Assembly (NCBI GenBank): GCA_023313575.1
Contig: JAJTTP010000004.1
Span: forward strand, 2,232,001-2,296,000
DNA length: 64,000 nucleotides
DNA from: Eutypella sp. D-1
Lineage: Eukaryota; Ascomycota; Sordariomycetes; Xylariales; Diatrypaceae
Reading direction: 5' to 3'
Below the pieces are notes generated by a model. The model worked only from the letters and a program-made list of their open reading frames with translations, searched no databases and was not told the origin of the DNA. This document shows, one piece after another, positions 11,263 through 21,994 of this stretch; position 1 is the first letter of the stretch; every line of letters starts with the position of its first letter. Position numbers and translations under genes: made by a program.

Positions 11263-12084
11263 ACTGGTTCTGCCGTACCAGCTGTCTATATGTCCCCGTT
11301 GTCCGCGACGTCTTTCTTTTTGCCTTGAAGCATTGGTCGACGTATCGGTACAGTATTCATCTTGGGAATATGGTGGTTCTGGGGATTGCCCGAAACTTGT
11401 TGTACTTTGCGATTTGTTTTGCCCTGCTGTCTTCTCATCCAAGTCATATTCGTTTTGATTACTGCGTTGACGGGCCTGGCTTGTGGACCTAGTATGAGTT
11501 TTGGGCCCTTCCATAGTGCTATATTCGCCCCCATGTGACTGAGAGCGTGCATTTTTATGTGACCGTGCTCGCTCACCGCGACGGGTGCTTTGAGCTCTAT
11601 GAGATTCGGTAAATCCTCGACGCCTTCGAGAATTTCCCTTGCTATGTCTCTCTTCTGGGGGCTGTTCGTGGATATGGGAAGATTTCCCACGTATCGGTCG
11701 ACCCCGATCGGAGCTTTCCTTTCCCAGAGGGTAGGTAGATTCGCCGTTTTCATTGGTGTGTACTCTCGACTTGGAGTGCGATCGATAATCTCCGTGCATA
11801 GTGAATTGGCTTCCCCTGTTATAGAATGTTCGGCTCCCGGCGGCATCGTTGATCTCATAGTCAGGCGTAACGTGCCCCCGGCCGTGGTATTCTTGGAAGG
11901 GGCAGACACCTTGAAGATAAGTATCTGGAGCAGGGTAGACAGCTGGACAATAGGGGCCTAGAATAGGGCAGACATGTTCAGGATAGTACAACCTTCTGAG
12001 AACTCCTGTATGGTCCAAGAATGATGGCGGCGTTCGGGGACGATCCTCCCCTGGGTTGATGCCGTAATAACGTCTAGGGTCCAT

Positions 12085-12902
12085 TGAAGGGGGAATATGG
12101 AAAAAAGCTATAGGGAGTTAAACCTGGTGATCTTTAAGAGATTGCCGATTATTATAACAACTCAGTATGAATCCGCTGTAGTGAGGGACGATAGAGCAAG
12201 GAATGCCTGGCTTCCTTAGTAAGAAGGGATTTGATAGTAGGTCTGAGTTGGTATCTCAATATAGCATAAAAGGATGCCTATATCTTTATTCATTTCTACC
12301 GATATAGAAAGTAGTGCGTTATGCAAACATTGCTGTCGTGATGCTTTATTCTCAAGGCCAGGTTATTTTGCTATTAACTTATTTTATTGAAATAAAAGAG
12401 GATGAAAGTATCGTAGAAAACACGCCTAAATTTATACATTCAGACTTTGCTCCCCTACTGAAGAAATCCTGCTAGCTCGCGCAGTAACAACAGTTAAACT
12501 TCAAGTTGTTAGTTAAGTCTGTTTTGTTATCTGAGGCATAACATAACTAAATACTAACACACAATGTTAGATTACGATAACATAAAATATTTCTTTGTCT
12601 TTCTGAGGACATGTTGGTCCGGCATTTAAAGAATACGTTGGACCCTAAGAGATCAATATTATAACCTTCATAAACCGAGAGAATAATTTCAAGGTGGCAT
12701 TTACCCATTATTCCTTCCTTTGGGAGGGCTTTCGTTCTTCTTGTGGCCAGGGGTTGATATCATGGGTCACGTTTGCCAGGTGGAGTGCTCGAAGGTAATA
12801 GATGTCCACCAATTCGAAGGAAGTACGGAGACAAATCAATATTGGTCTGCTACCATATATACAGGAGGAGATATCACAATCGAACGATGAGAATAAATTC
12901 AA
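12085..12902. other. Intergenic region between two minus-strand genes
   Basis: AT-rich, with no supportable gene. It should contain the promoter of the broken Ser/Arg/His-rich gene and the 3' untranslated region of the PVDW ankyrin-like gene. Confidence 0.5.
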
Positions 12903-13542
12903 TTACCAGTCAACTGGGTAAGCACCACCAACGTCAAAAGCAGCGGAAGGGTCATCGCTACGCGGATGAAGTCGACGAAACTCGGACTCCTCGATAACGG
13001 CCCTCGTTTTGGGGTCCCCATGGCGCACCAAATTGGCCTCGTCCCTAAACTTATCCCAGTAGCCAAACCCACCTCGGTCGAGGCAGAACTTAAGCACGTC
13101 GGGCCGCCTGTCTAGGAGAGCTCGCATTGCTAACATTCTCCGTAGGTACTTGGCGAGTTCCTCGTCCATGGTGTCGTGCTGTGACACTATGTCTTCGTAT
13201 GTACCAGTGTGGTATGCTTTGAAAGCTCGTTCGAACGGGGCAATATCTTCACGATAGGTAATTGTCATCAGTCCCCTGAAAGTCTACTAAAGGTATGAAC
13301 TATTACTTACCTTTGACCGGTGGAATTTCCTTGTATACAAGCTGGACAGCGTGACAAAAAGGGTCCCATTTGGCTAATCTGTAATCATCGGTTGTGCGAT
13401 ATTCGATATCGTATTCGTGGGTCTCGCCGGCTAAGTGTTTGAACAAATGGTGGTAATATTCATCGTCACTGATTTGACGTTCCTTCCTTGCAGTAGAAGC
13501 CTCTCTGAAACATAGAGACTTTCCGGATGATGTGGCAGCCAT
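12903..13542 (-). CDS. Small ankyrin-like protein with C-terminal PVDW signature
   Basis: Function unknown. Two exons are proposed: 13542-13311 and 13246-12903, with a 64-nt intron (donor GTAAGT at 13310, acceptor GAAG at 13247). This is the only nearby acceptor that joins the two open frames; the closer AG sites give stops. The start is the ATG at 13542 (context AAT-ATG-G). The product has 191 residues and no signal peptide. The second half, about residues 105-175 (RALLDRRPDVLKFCLDRGG ... DPKTRAVIEESEFRRL), has the helix-turn-helix rhythm of one or two degenerate ankyrin repeats. The extreme C-terminus reads FDVGGAYPVDW. The secreted protein encoded divergently at 15241-16114 ends in FDEGGDHPVDW. 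The ankyrin call is inference from pattern. Confidence 0.7.
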
Positions 13543-15240
13543 ATTTACTCTGGTGAAATCGTATTTGAATGTTGCTGTGGTTGCAAAAGAGAACTCATTT
13601 AACACTTCATTATGTGCCACCAACAAGTTTCCTAACGATGAATCACTATCTCATGATGCCTAGTCATTGAATACAGCCTTGCGCCTAGACTTTTAAATAT
13701 AGTATCTAAAAAGTTCCTTGCAGCCTTGTGTGTCAGACTTATGTATGAGTAATTATAACTGCCCAGTTTGCGGGGAAGGGGGTGGCGTAAGGCTCGGCAG
13801 CTGCCATATGACTACCTAAGTCTTGACGTATGACGTAGTGGTACCTAAGTTACCCCAATACTGGCACGGCCATATACGCCTTCTGCAGGTGTCAGCAAGA
13901 AACCAAGCGGATCTTCAATCAACCATCATTGATTCTACTGCCTGCTTGCTAAATAATCGCAGCGCCTCTTAGCCTTTGAATCTGAATAATCAGATACATT
14001 AATGAGAAATATTATGGAGCAATGTGCAACTATATACTTATTATCCGTACTTCCTGCGTTTTTCTTCTTATATATACATAAATCTTTGTTTTCAAGGGGC
14101 GTTTCTTTTCAAATTCCAGTATCTTTAGGGATATATACACCTGATCTGCTTTCTTCTAAGGATCCCTAAGACATCGTAACTAAATGCATCTAAGCCACTC
14201 GGATTTATACGAATAATTACACTAGTCCTAGCTGTATTATAGAATTCCTATACATTGGACGGAGTTTTCGACTTTGAAAAACCCCGGCCCTACTCTCGTA
14301 AGGGCACATGTCAAACTATGTTTGGCTATCGTAAGCGGAAGATCGACAAAGCTAGGCTGAACTTCACGCAACTATGCTTGGAATTCAACATGGCCAATAG
14401 TTTGCGAGCTCCGATATGAAACTAGACTGCATGGAACTTCTTGATCCAAACCTTTTCAGGAACCAAAGAGTTGGTGGTGATAAAAGTTCCTACGAAGCTT
14501 TTTAGCTGATGTTGGATGTTCCTATGATTATGACATCATTGAATTCGGTCAAAGTGAACTACCTAACTGATGCTATAATCAAATGTAGGCTATGTTGATA
14601 TGTCTATTTTCAAAGATCCTTTAGTCATGCAGAACTTGGAATTAACCATAAATCCCAAGACACCTGTTCTGGCCTGTGTGAAGGAGGTATTGGTATCACT
14701 AACTAGCTCGAATTTTATCTCTTACCTAAAGCTCAAATCAACATTTTAGGGCCAAAACTTGACTGTACTGCCTATGTTCGTTACATCAGAGAAAAACAAC
14801 AACCATTTCAGCGCCTAATTCTCAGTTGCAGCATGTTTAAACTGCGTTCCATACAAACTTTTCTTTTACAATTATTATTATGTCTCTCACATAAGATGGC
14901 TTATACGATGGAGGACGTAAGCCCTTGTGACAAAGTTCCAAAAGTTCCTATAAGTATCATAGTATTGGTGCTGTGCCGTATTGTTATCTGACATGTGAGT
15001 TTGAAAAGGAGGTAGATATTGGAAGTGTGTACATTATGGGAGGACCTTTCGCTTCTATTATAACAGAAAACTTGGGGTTATAAATAAGGGGCATCTTCTC
15101 TTAATAAGGTCTCCTTCAGTATACTCAACTCAAGTCTTGAACACTTTTGGTTGTCTCTTGAACATTATATTTTCCAAAAATACGCCGCCTCCTCTACACT
15201 TTCAGTTGTTATCCTACGATTATTCATATAGATATACAAG
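13543..15240. other. Divergent promoter region between the two PVDW genes
   Basis: About 1.7 kb of AT-rich DNA with no supportable gene. It separates the minus-strand ankyrin-like gene from the plus-strand secreted gene. A TATA box for the latter is at 15079-15086. Confidence 0.55.
15079..15086 (+). promoter_or_regulatory. TATA box of the secreted PVDW protein gene
   Basis: TATAAATA, about 155 bp upstream of the ATG at 15241 and followed by a CT-rich stretch, a usual arrangement for strongly regulated fungal promoters. Confidence 0.55.
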
Positions 15241-16114
15241 ATGTACTACAAGCTTCTATCAGCATTGTCCCTGGCGAATGTGGCTGTCTATGCAGCAAGC
15301 CTCCCTGAGCCAGCCGAGGTGACTACAATTGTCGCCCGTGAAGTTCCTGCTGACCCAATTACCAAGTACACAACCGAAGTATGTAATTACAGAGCCTGAA
15401 CGTCCCCAAGAATATTTACTGACTAACCTGTAATTACTCTTAGTGGTTTGTCGAGAATGCGTGTAGTCCACCCGAGACTGGAGGAGATTGCCTTTTCTAT
15501 ACCAAGCTACTTAGCGAAGACGCGAAGAGATTCGCTAGTAACCCTGACAGCTTCCTGAAGACTATCTGGGTATGTAACAGTATTCTTCTCTCTCAATTAT
15601 ATAACATACTACTCCCACCAATCTCCCTTCAAATCGCATCTTGCCTTCTATATAGACGTATTGAGACTAAATGTTTTCTCAACAGGAGATGTGGCCTAAG
15701 TACTTATACAATTCAGACGAAAATGACCTGGAAAATCCGCTCCGCGAGATCATGGGCGACGAAGAGCTGCGCTACGTCTACTTCTCCAACATGTCCAGAG
15801 CCATGGCGCGCATGTGCAACTATGTCGCATCCGTCATGGACAAGAACTTCCCAGATGTGCGACTGGACGGTATCTGGGGCCAGGTCGAGTTCGAAGAGTT
15901 GAAGGCGGGCAATGGCGACACGAGGGTTGACTTCATCCAGGCCATCAGCACCGATGGGACGCAATCGAAGGACTTATGGACGAGGCCGCAGGAGAGCAAA
16001 CGATCTGCGGAGCCTCTGTCTAAGATTAATGAGCCGAGGCAAGCGGAATGTGGCACTACTGCTGAGGTTGCCGGTTCATTCGATGAGGGTGGTGATCATC
16101 CGGTTGACTGGTAG
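15241..16114 (+). CDS. Secreted protein with C-terminal PVDW signature, candidate effector
   Basis: Function unknown. Three exons (15241-15378, 15444-15569, 15686-16114) encode 230 residues; all introns are GT-AG and in phase 0. The N-terminus, MYYKLLSALSLANVAVYAA, is a clear signal peptide with cleavage likely after YAA or AAS. The mature part is acidic, contains four cysteines (NAC, GGDC, RMC, AEC) and no membrane segment, so secretion is expected. The C-terminus, FDEGGDHPVDW, matches that of the neighbouring ankyrin-like protein (FDVGGAYPVDW) although the rest of the two proteins is not alignable by eye. Small size, secretion and lack of a recognised domain fit a candidate effector, but this is inference. 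Confidence 0.75.
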
Positions 16115-16546
16115 GGTGGTCGTGATTCAGTCGCAGGAGGAGTAGTTGGGTCCATCAGGTGGAGAGTTGGTGCGTGGGAGTTATAGATCGTTGTGATCCA
16201 TCATTGCTTCAATTCAATCCACTCGCTTTATAGGTTAATCATCAGGCCCTCTGGGACATAGTTTGAAATAAATTCTTTCGTTATAACCCCACCGAACACC
16301 ATTCCAGTTGTGCGGCAGCCTTAATAGCAGCCTTAGCGTCCTGGCTTGAGGAGTTGACAAGAACCCGGACGGGTCTTGAATCCACCACCACTAACTGCAT
16401 CCATACCTAGATACATTACTTGCTATGTTGTCAGTACTAAGTAATTCGATGCATGAGGTAGATAATTGGGAACGCATAGTGATATCGTAGTTCTATACTT
16501 CTAAGACTAAGTATATGATTTTGTGGTGTTCCGAGTTCCTAATAAT

Positions 16547-17581
16547 TTATATGTCTTCTGTAAGAGCCGAGCACGTATTAATCCATCTCTTTATCACTTG
16601 ATCCTTGAAGTCACCTCTGTCTCCTCCCTGATCCTTCGATTTGGCCCTTTGTTCTTCACGACACAGTTTCCAAACTTGCAAAGCAGGGTCCGGCTTGATC
16701 TTCATACCTGCCGCTTTCTGCATGAAACCTGAGAAAGGTTCTTTGCGCACTTTCTCGTAATTTTTTGATAACCATGTAAGCCTATCAGTGCCGCCCTGGG
16801 GGTAGGCATAGGGAACATCCGCCGCACGCGCTGCGTTGCCACTATTACCAGGCACATGATATGAATCGAAGCTGGGTTCGCTCGGACGTCTCTGGTTTAC
16901 ACCCTAGAAGTTAGTAGAGAATTTTGACACAGGAATAACTCAACTTACTTGATCTCTTCTCCTAGTTTGACGAGGCCGGTCATTTCTGGGCCGCTTTTGT
17001 GCCGCTCGAGGTTGTGGAGACGTAGTCCGAGCTGCCAGCGCGGGCGGTGGTGATGGTGCGGGTGGAGGAAGTGTGCGTACTGGTAATTCATGTCGGTGAA
17101 AGGTGTGTTGTTTATGCCTTTGAACCTGTTGATTATGACTTCTCAAGATCATCTTTTGATTTTCACCGGCTTGACCCGAACTTTTGTGGTCTATCCGACC
17201 TAGAACGGAATCTTCATCACCGCCATCATAAGAGGAGGCATTGCCATGACAATATTCTGGGGGTTGTTTGGGGGTAGATTTTCCATGCGACCTCGCTCTG
17301 CGGTAAGTATTCCTACCCTCGACACCATCACCAGACTGTTCATACTGAGAGAGCCGGCTTCTCTGCCGTGAACCTCTGGGGGGTTCTTCAGCAACGTGGT
17401 TCTTTTTTTTAGATGAGCGAGGATATGATTCTGTTTTCGACCGCCTAGATCGATGAGTAGCCTTCTGTGAGGGGACATCTTTAGTTATCTGGTGTTGATG
17501 GACCTGATCTGGGGATCTCGTACGAGGATAGAATTGCCTCTCAGGGGCTTTCTCTCTGCCACGTTTGCTGTGGCCGGGCAT
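16547..17581 (-). CDS. Ser/Arg/His-rich protein of unknown function, intact paralogue
   Basis: No recognised domain. Two exons (17581-16949 and 16903-16547) with a 45-nt intron (GTAAGT donor, TACTAAC branch, CTTCTAG acceptor) encode 329 residues. The start is the ATG at 17581 (MPGHSKRGREKAPERQF). Residues 1-170 are basic low complexity rich in Ser, Arg, His, Gln and Lys. Residues 175-200 are Pro/Ala-rich (LPPPAPSPPPALAA), followed by an Arg-rich stretch. The second exon is more ordered (DRLTWLSKNYEKVRKEPFSG, then basic) and may be the functional part. Composition, the order of segments, a stretch of weak alignment and an equivalent phase-0 donor after the Arg/Pro tail suggest paralogy with the broken gene at 10797-12084. 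A nucleic-acid-binding or disordered scaffold role is only a guess. Confidence 0.68.
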
Positions 17582-18983
17582 TTCTATTGAAAAAGGAGTG
17601 AAGAGGGTCAAAATTCCGAGTTATGTGATCTATGTCATAGGAATCCAAAAATGAATCAAGTAGCGAAGCGACTGTGGTGTGGGTGGTTTTGATTTGAGAG
17701 AACTGAGTCGAGATGGAAGTAGTCATCCCTTTATATATCCAATCTTCAGCGTAGGAGCCCATCTTAACATGATTCTTGTTATCCTGTCTTTTAGATACAA
17801 ACATATGTCGTGCAAAGAGAAATCGCCAACATGAGTCCTTGTTTGTTGGCTGAGTTACTCTGTTATTCCGAGCGGAGGACTGATGTTAGCGGATACCTAA
17901 ATTGCCTATGAAGTTATACATATGTCAAATCATCCCTGTGACTTCTAGTCAGCAGGAATATCACGCAATCTACCTATCGAGTACACCCTTTTTACGATTA
18001 TGGAGGCAGAATGTATGTATTCTAGGCTCTATGAATAGCCAACCTTGGGAAGAAACTAGGAGGAGCTCAACAGTGGTCAGCCTCAAGACGGACGCAATAA
18101 GATCATTATTCATAAGTTGGTTGGCATTATATGAGTGATTTCTCAGCTGTCCTATCCCTGGCCCTTTACTCATGAACAGCCCACTCTTATCATTAATGAC
18201 GTTGGTCTAGAGTTCCTTTGTCCTTCCTCTCAAGGCCGAGCCAACACCAACACGCAAAGTTCGTGATGTTATTTCCATATAGACAGTATTCTTCTTTTCC
18301 CTGCAAAGTCGCTGTTATTGCCTACGTTTTATAAACAAAAATGGGGCCGTGAAACAAACGAGTCTAAGGTGAGGTTATATAATTAGCAAGACGAGTATGT
18401 TTATATCAACCGTTCTTACCAGTGTTATATCATGACCGACGAACATGACCAACACTAATCATAACATTCCAAAACGATAACATGACGCAAACCAACTCCC
18501 TTACCTGCCCTAACAACACCTACCCGTATCTGATACCCCAGGTGCCAAGAGAAGCTTCACCTTCACACGCCCTCCAACAGCATTACATACCAATGGAACC
18601 GAGAACAGTCGGATATCTAGTCACTCAAAGCATATTAGTCACTCGAAGCAAAGAAATCATCGACTTGAAAAAAAAAAAAAAAAAGATTATCGTATTTTAT
18701 GCACGCACGCAGGGCCATGGACGAAATCTGATTCTCTCTCTCTCTCTCTCTTTCGTCTGCGCTGCTGCACCACCGAAAGCCTTAAAATCGAACCCATCAA
18801 ACCCCCCGGACCCAACATTTCATTTTCCTTGGAAACTAGTAGGACCCGATATACACTTTATAAAAATCGTGAGAAAAGACGTCCCCACCCCCCTCGCCCA
18901 CCCAACATACATACACACGTACATACCACCGGGCAGCAAAACCTCACACACCAGCCGCAATCATCAGATCAGATAAGATCAGA
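17582..18983. other. Intergenic region, no gene supported
   Basis: AT-rich sequence with a poly-A run near 18668-18684 and a CT run near 18732-18751. It is bounded by the promoter of the minus-strand gene ending at 17581 and the 3' side of CUS1. No gene could be supported. Confidence 0.5.
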
Positions 18984-20879
18984 TCAGAAACGGTATTTCT
19001 TCCGCTCATCCCTCTTCTCCTCGTCGCGGCGCAGACGCTTACGGCTCTCATTCGCGATCATCTCATCGAGCCCTTCCTCGCGGCGGTTCTGGGACCACTG
19101 GGCGCCGGGCCCTTCCTCGCGCCGGCCCTCCTCGTACCGCTGGCGCAACTGTTCCTTATCGAGGCCATCGCCGCCCGCTAGCGCGTCCGGATCCAGGGCT
19201 ACGTCCACATCGCCAGGTTTCTTGCGTTTGCGGGCGGAGGGGTCGTCGTCGCGGCCTAGGACGCGCATGTTACTGTTATTGGGGTCCGGCCCGGCGGGAC
19301 CCCCGGAAGCGTTTTTGAGATCGTAGACGCGATCGCTGCCGAAGAAGCCCTCGGCGCGGGCGTGGCGCTCGGGGACGACGGTGTAGGCGGCGCGGGAAGG
19401 GTGGACGGCGCTCTCCTCGGTGTCGAAGCCGCGGCGGTTCTTGCGGAGGTCGAGCTCGCCGGCCACGGACTCCGTCTGCGTGCCGCCGTACTCGGTGGGT
19501 ACGCTGCTGGCGAGGCCGCCGGCGGGGGTTTCCATGCCGGAAGGGGTCTGGAGGCCGGCGCCGCCTGCTTCCTCGTCGTCGTCTTCCTCGTCTTCGTCCT
19601 CGTCTTCGTCATCCTCCTCCTCGGATTCTTCTTCCTGCTCCTGCAGCTCGCCCCACAGGGACCGCTCGACGGGCTCGCCGGACGGCGGTGCGGGCTGGTT
19701 CTGCGCCATGATGCCGAAGATGTCGCCGCCGAACAGCGGGCGGTTGTACTCGTCGACAGGGGGCTTGCCATAGCAACCCGGGTTGAAGCCCCACTGGGCG
19801 CCGGCGGGGATGGGGGCGTTGAGGCCGGGGATGCGGAGGGAGGGGTAGGAGGGCGGGGGGCCGAAGCGCTGCTGGTTGATGAGCCAGGGGGGCGGGGCGC
19901 CGGGAGGTATACTAAGGGCCTCCTTCAAGGGATCGCTCAGCTCGCCGGGGCGCAGGTGGCGCAGGTCGGTCTCGTACTCCTTGCCCTCGTAGTAGACCTC
20001 GCCGAAGCGGGTCAGCTGGGGCTTGTCCTGGAAGCGGAAGAAGGCGTCGTAGAGCTTCTGGTAGTCGATGTCGAGCTTGCCCATCTTGGGCTGGACGCGC
20101 TCGCGCTGCTTCTGCTTCAGGGTCTGCTCGGCCTGCTTCTCGAGCACCGCGTCGCGCATCTCCGTGATGCCCGTGTCGGCGATGAACTTGGGCAGCTTGA
20201 AGGCGGGCTTCTCTATACCCCGCTTGGAGGAGAGGTACTCGCGCTTCAGAGACCAGTGCGAGGGCACGGGCACGACGTTCCGCTGCGCCTTGATCTGCAC
20301 GAGTAACCGCGGATCAGAGGACGAGGTGTCGTGCCACTCGACGACCTCGGGTTTTCTGACCAGGGCTTTCAGCTCCGCAATGGAGAGTTTGTTGAGCATC
20401 TTCCGCTTCTTCTTGGACATCTTCTGCTGCCCACCGGCCTCGTCCTCTTCACTGGGTATATCGTCGTTGTCGTCGTCGAAGAAGACTTCGCCCTGGTTCC
20501 CGGCGTTGGCCTCCTTGGCAATATCGTCTTCCTCGCGGGTGAACCCGAACTTGGAGAAGACATCCTTGTACATGGAGAATGCCGGGTCGGCGGGATCTAA
20601 CTCGACATCGAGGGCTGGACCATCGGCAGGGGCCTGACCAGAGGTCGTGGCATCCTTCTTGACTTCGAGCTCGGATCCGGATACGCCGTTGGTTTTTTGG
20701 CTGGCATCGTTGTTGATCGGCTCGGCGGTTTCAGACTCGGGGGCGGCGTCGCCGTTTTCTTTCGCTGCTTCGGGGGATTCGCCATCTGCTTTTGTACCCT
20801 CCTCTACCTTGGCCTGCTGCTTATCGGCCTTCTTCTTCGCCCTCCGCTTTTGATTCTTGGTCATCTTAGGAGCCGCCAT
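18984..20879 (-). CDS. CUS1: U2 snRNP splicing factor 3b subunit 2 (Cus1/SAP145)
   Basis: Component of the SF3b complex of the U2 snRNP, needed for branch-site recognition in the nucleus. A single 631-codon exon starts at the ATG at 20879 (MAAPKMTKNQKRRAKKK). The first 150 residues are basic then acidic low complexity. The conserved core begins at KKKRKMLNKLSIAELK and continues through VEWHD...DPRLLVQIK, VPVPSHWSLKREYLS and KPAFKLPKFI (the DUF382 region). It then runs into the proline-rich PSP domain (LSDPLKEALSIPPGAPPPW ... QQRFGPPPSYPSLRIPGLN). The C-terminal part has a long Glu/Asp run and a basic tail. It is longer than yeast Cus1 and shorter than human SF3B2, as expected for a filamentous fungus. 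Long frames on the opposite strand are GC-driven shadows. Confidence 0.95.
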   Translation of the reverse strand: MAAPKMTKNQKRRAKKKADKQQAKVEEGTKADGESPEAAKENGDAAPESETAEPINNDASQKTNGVSGSELEVKKDATTSGQAPADGPALDVELDPADPAFSMYKDVFSKFGFTREEDDIAKEANAGNQGEVFFDDDNDDIPSEEDEAGGQQKMSKKKRKMLNKLSIAELKALVRKPEVVEWHDTSSSDPRLLVQIKAQRNVVPVPSHWSLKREYLSSKRGIEKPAFKLPKFIADTGITEMRDAVLEKQAEQTLKQKQRERVQPKMGKLDIDYQKLYDAFFRFQDKPQLTRFGEVYYEGKEYETDLRHLRPGELSDPLKEALSIPPGAPPPWLINQQRFGPPPSYPSLRIPGLNAPIPAGAQWGFNPGCYGKPPVDEYNRPLFGGDIFGIMAQNQPAPPSGEPVERSLWGELQEQEEESEEEDDEDEDEDEEDDDEEAGGAGLQTPSGMETPAGGLASSVPTEYGGTQTESVAGELDLRKNRRGFDTEESAVHPSRAAYTVVPERHARAEGFFGSDRVYDLKNASGGPAGPDPNNSNMRVLGRDDDPSARKRKKPGDVDVALDPDALAGGDGLDKEQLRQRYEEGRREEGPGAQWSQNRREEGLDEMIANESRKRLRRDEEKRDERKKYRF

Positions 20880-21994
20880 GTTGACGGTTTTTTTTTTTCC
20901 CTTTCCTTTCGAGCGCGTAGGCTCTCTCCGTCGCGTACGGCGAAAGGATCACCTGTTTGTGTATATTGCAAGCGCGGTGGAAAATTACAAATTAGAAGAA
21001 CACAAAAACCATAGGGCAAATTATAAAAGGACGGAGAAAAAAAAGATTACGTGAAAACACCGATGCGCAAAAGATTTGTAGAGATACGTAGGTGATGATG
21101 ATAGTGATAATGTGAAGGTGAGGTCACGTTTAGTCGCGAGAGGCTGATTAGAGAAATGTAAAATGTATGTAACGAAGTAGAGACAGCTAAGAGATATGGG
21201 ATTTTCTCTAGGCTACAATAGGATTAGCGCACTCGATACACTTTAAGCCCCCATCTTTAGTGTGCCATCTTCCACCTACAGGGATAGGTAGGTAGGGGTA
21301 AAGTAAAAGTTGCCGACCGAGGCCACTTTAATAATAGGGTCGGAATACAAAATGCTCTAAGCAGGGCATTAACCGTATTGGGGAAAAGGCCCTACCTATT
21401 TATTTTATATGGCTGGAATCTGGAATCTCCAGCTTTACATCCATTATAACACTCTATATACGATGGGTACAATTGCTATAAATTAGAAACTTTCGGTGCC
21501 GATTTAAATAACGCTAACTGTACCTTAGGGAAGCGTGTTATGATTTGCTGGATAGATTATCTTGTATGTAATTCCTAGCCCAGCACGGCCAATATGCCCC
21601 ATGGGAGGCTCGGGATGTAGCTGCTTCGCAGCCTTCCCCCCGCCGTATGAATATAACAACAACAACCTCATTCTCACAGAAGTACCGGTACGGGAGGAAG
21701 ACATCCCATCTTTCTCGGACACCCCCCTTGTTTGACGGGCTAAGCCACTGTGACACCACCTCGAAGTCAAACAAATGACAACAGTTTGCCGCGGAGTTAC
21801 GCGCTTGGGCGCTGGCTGCCAAACCCTGTATGTGCGTGGGCAGTTGCAAACTTCCACAATCCCATACACTCGTCAGTCACCTTATTCACCATGCTGAGTG
21901 CCTCACCCGTCCCAGACTTTCCGGGCTCTGTCGATATTGACGCCTTTGGATTCCTACGTGCAAATATCAGCCAACACAAGCATCAACTAGTAAA
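20880..21994. other. Divergent intergenic region between CUS1 and the NACHT-WD40 gene
   Basis: No supportable gene. It contains the two divergent promoters. A T-run lies directly upstream of the CUS1 start. Confidence 0.5.

Larger units (their letters stand above)
10797..12084 (-). pseudogene. Ser/Arg/His-rich gene broken by a 16-bp duplication, with a MITE at its 3' end
   Basis: Function unknown. The frame opens at the ATG at 12084 (MDPRRYYGINPGEDRP) and runs 287 codons to a TAG at 11221. The N-terminal 80 residues are Tyr/Pro/Cys-containing. The rest is basic low complexity rich in Ser, Arg, His and Gln, followed by a Pro/Ala-rich tail. A perfect 16-bp tandem duplication at 11231-11262 causes the stop. 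With one copy the frame would pass straight into the open frame ending at 10797, giving about 420 codons. The tail holds GAT-CCA|GTAAGT at 10820, a phase-0 donor matching the donor of the gene at 16547-17581. The hAT MITE lies just beyond it, and the read-through frame stops at the TAA formed by the TIR. No matching second exon was found left of the MITE. A short authentic protein ending at 11221 cannot be excluded. Confidence 0.65.

Noticed and set aside
11286..11909. 207-codon minus-strand frame inside the Ser/Arg/His-rich gene in another phase
   Set aside because: Alternate-frame shadow of the low-complexity coding region.
18968..18976. ATCAGATAA match to the SreA-type element
   Set aside because: It lies at the 3' end of CUS1, not in an iron-gene promoter; a chance match.
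19362..20306. 314-codon plus-strand frame opposite CUS1
   Set aside because: GC-driven antisense shadow with Leu/Gly/Ala repeats and no domain; the CUS1 protein on the other strand is unambiguous.
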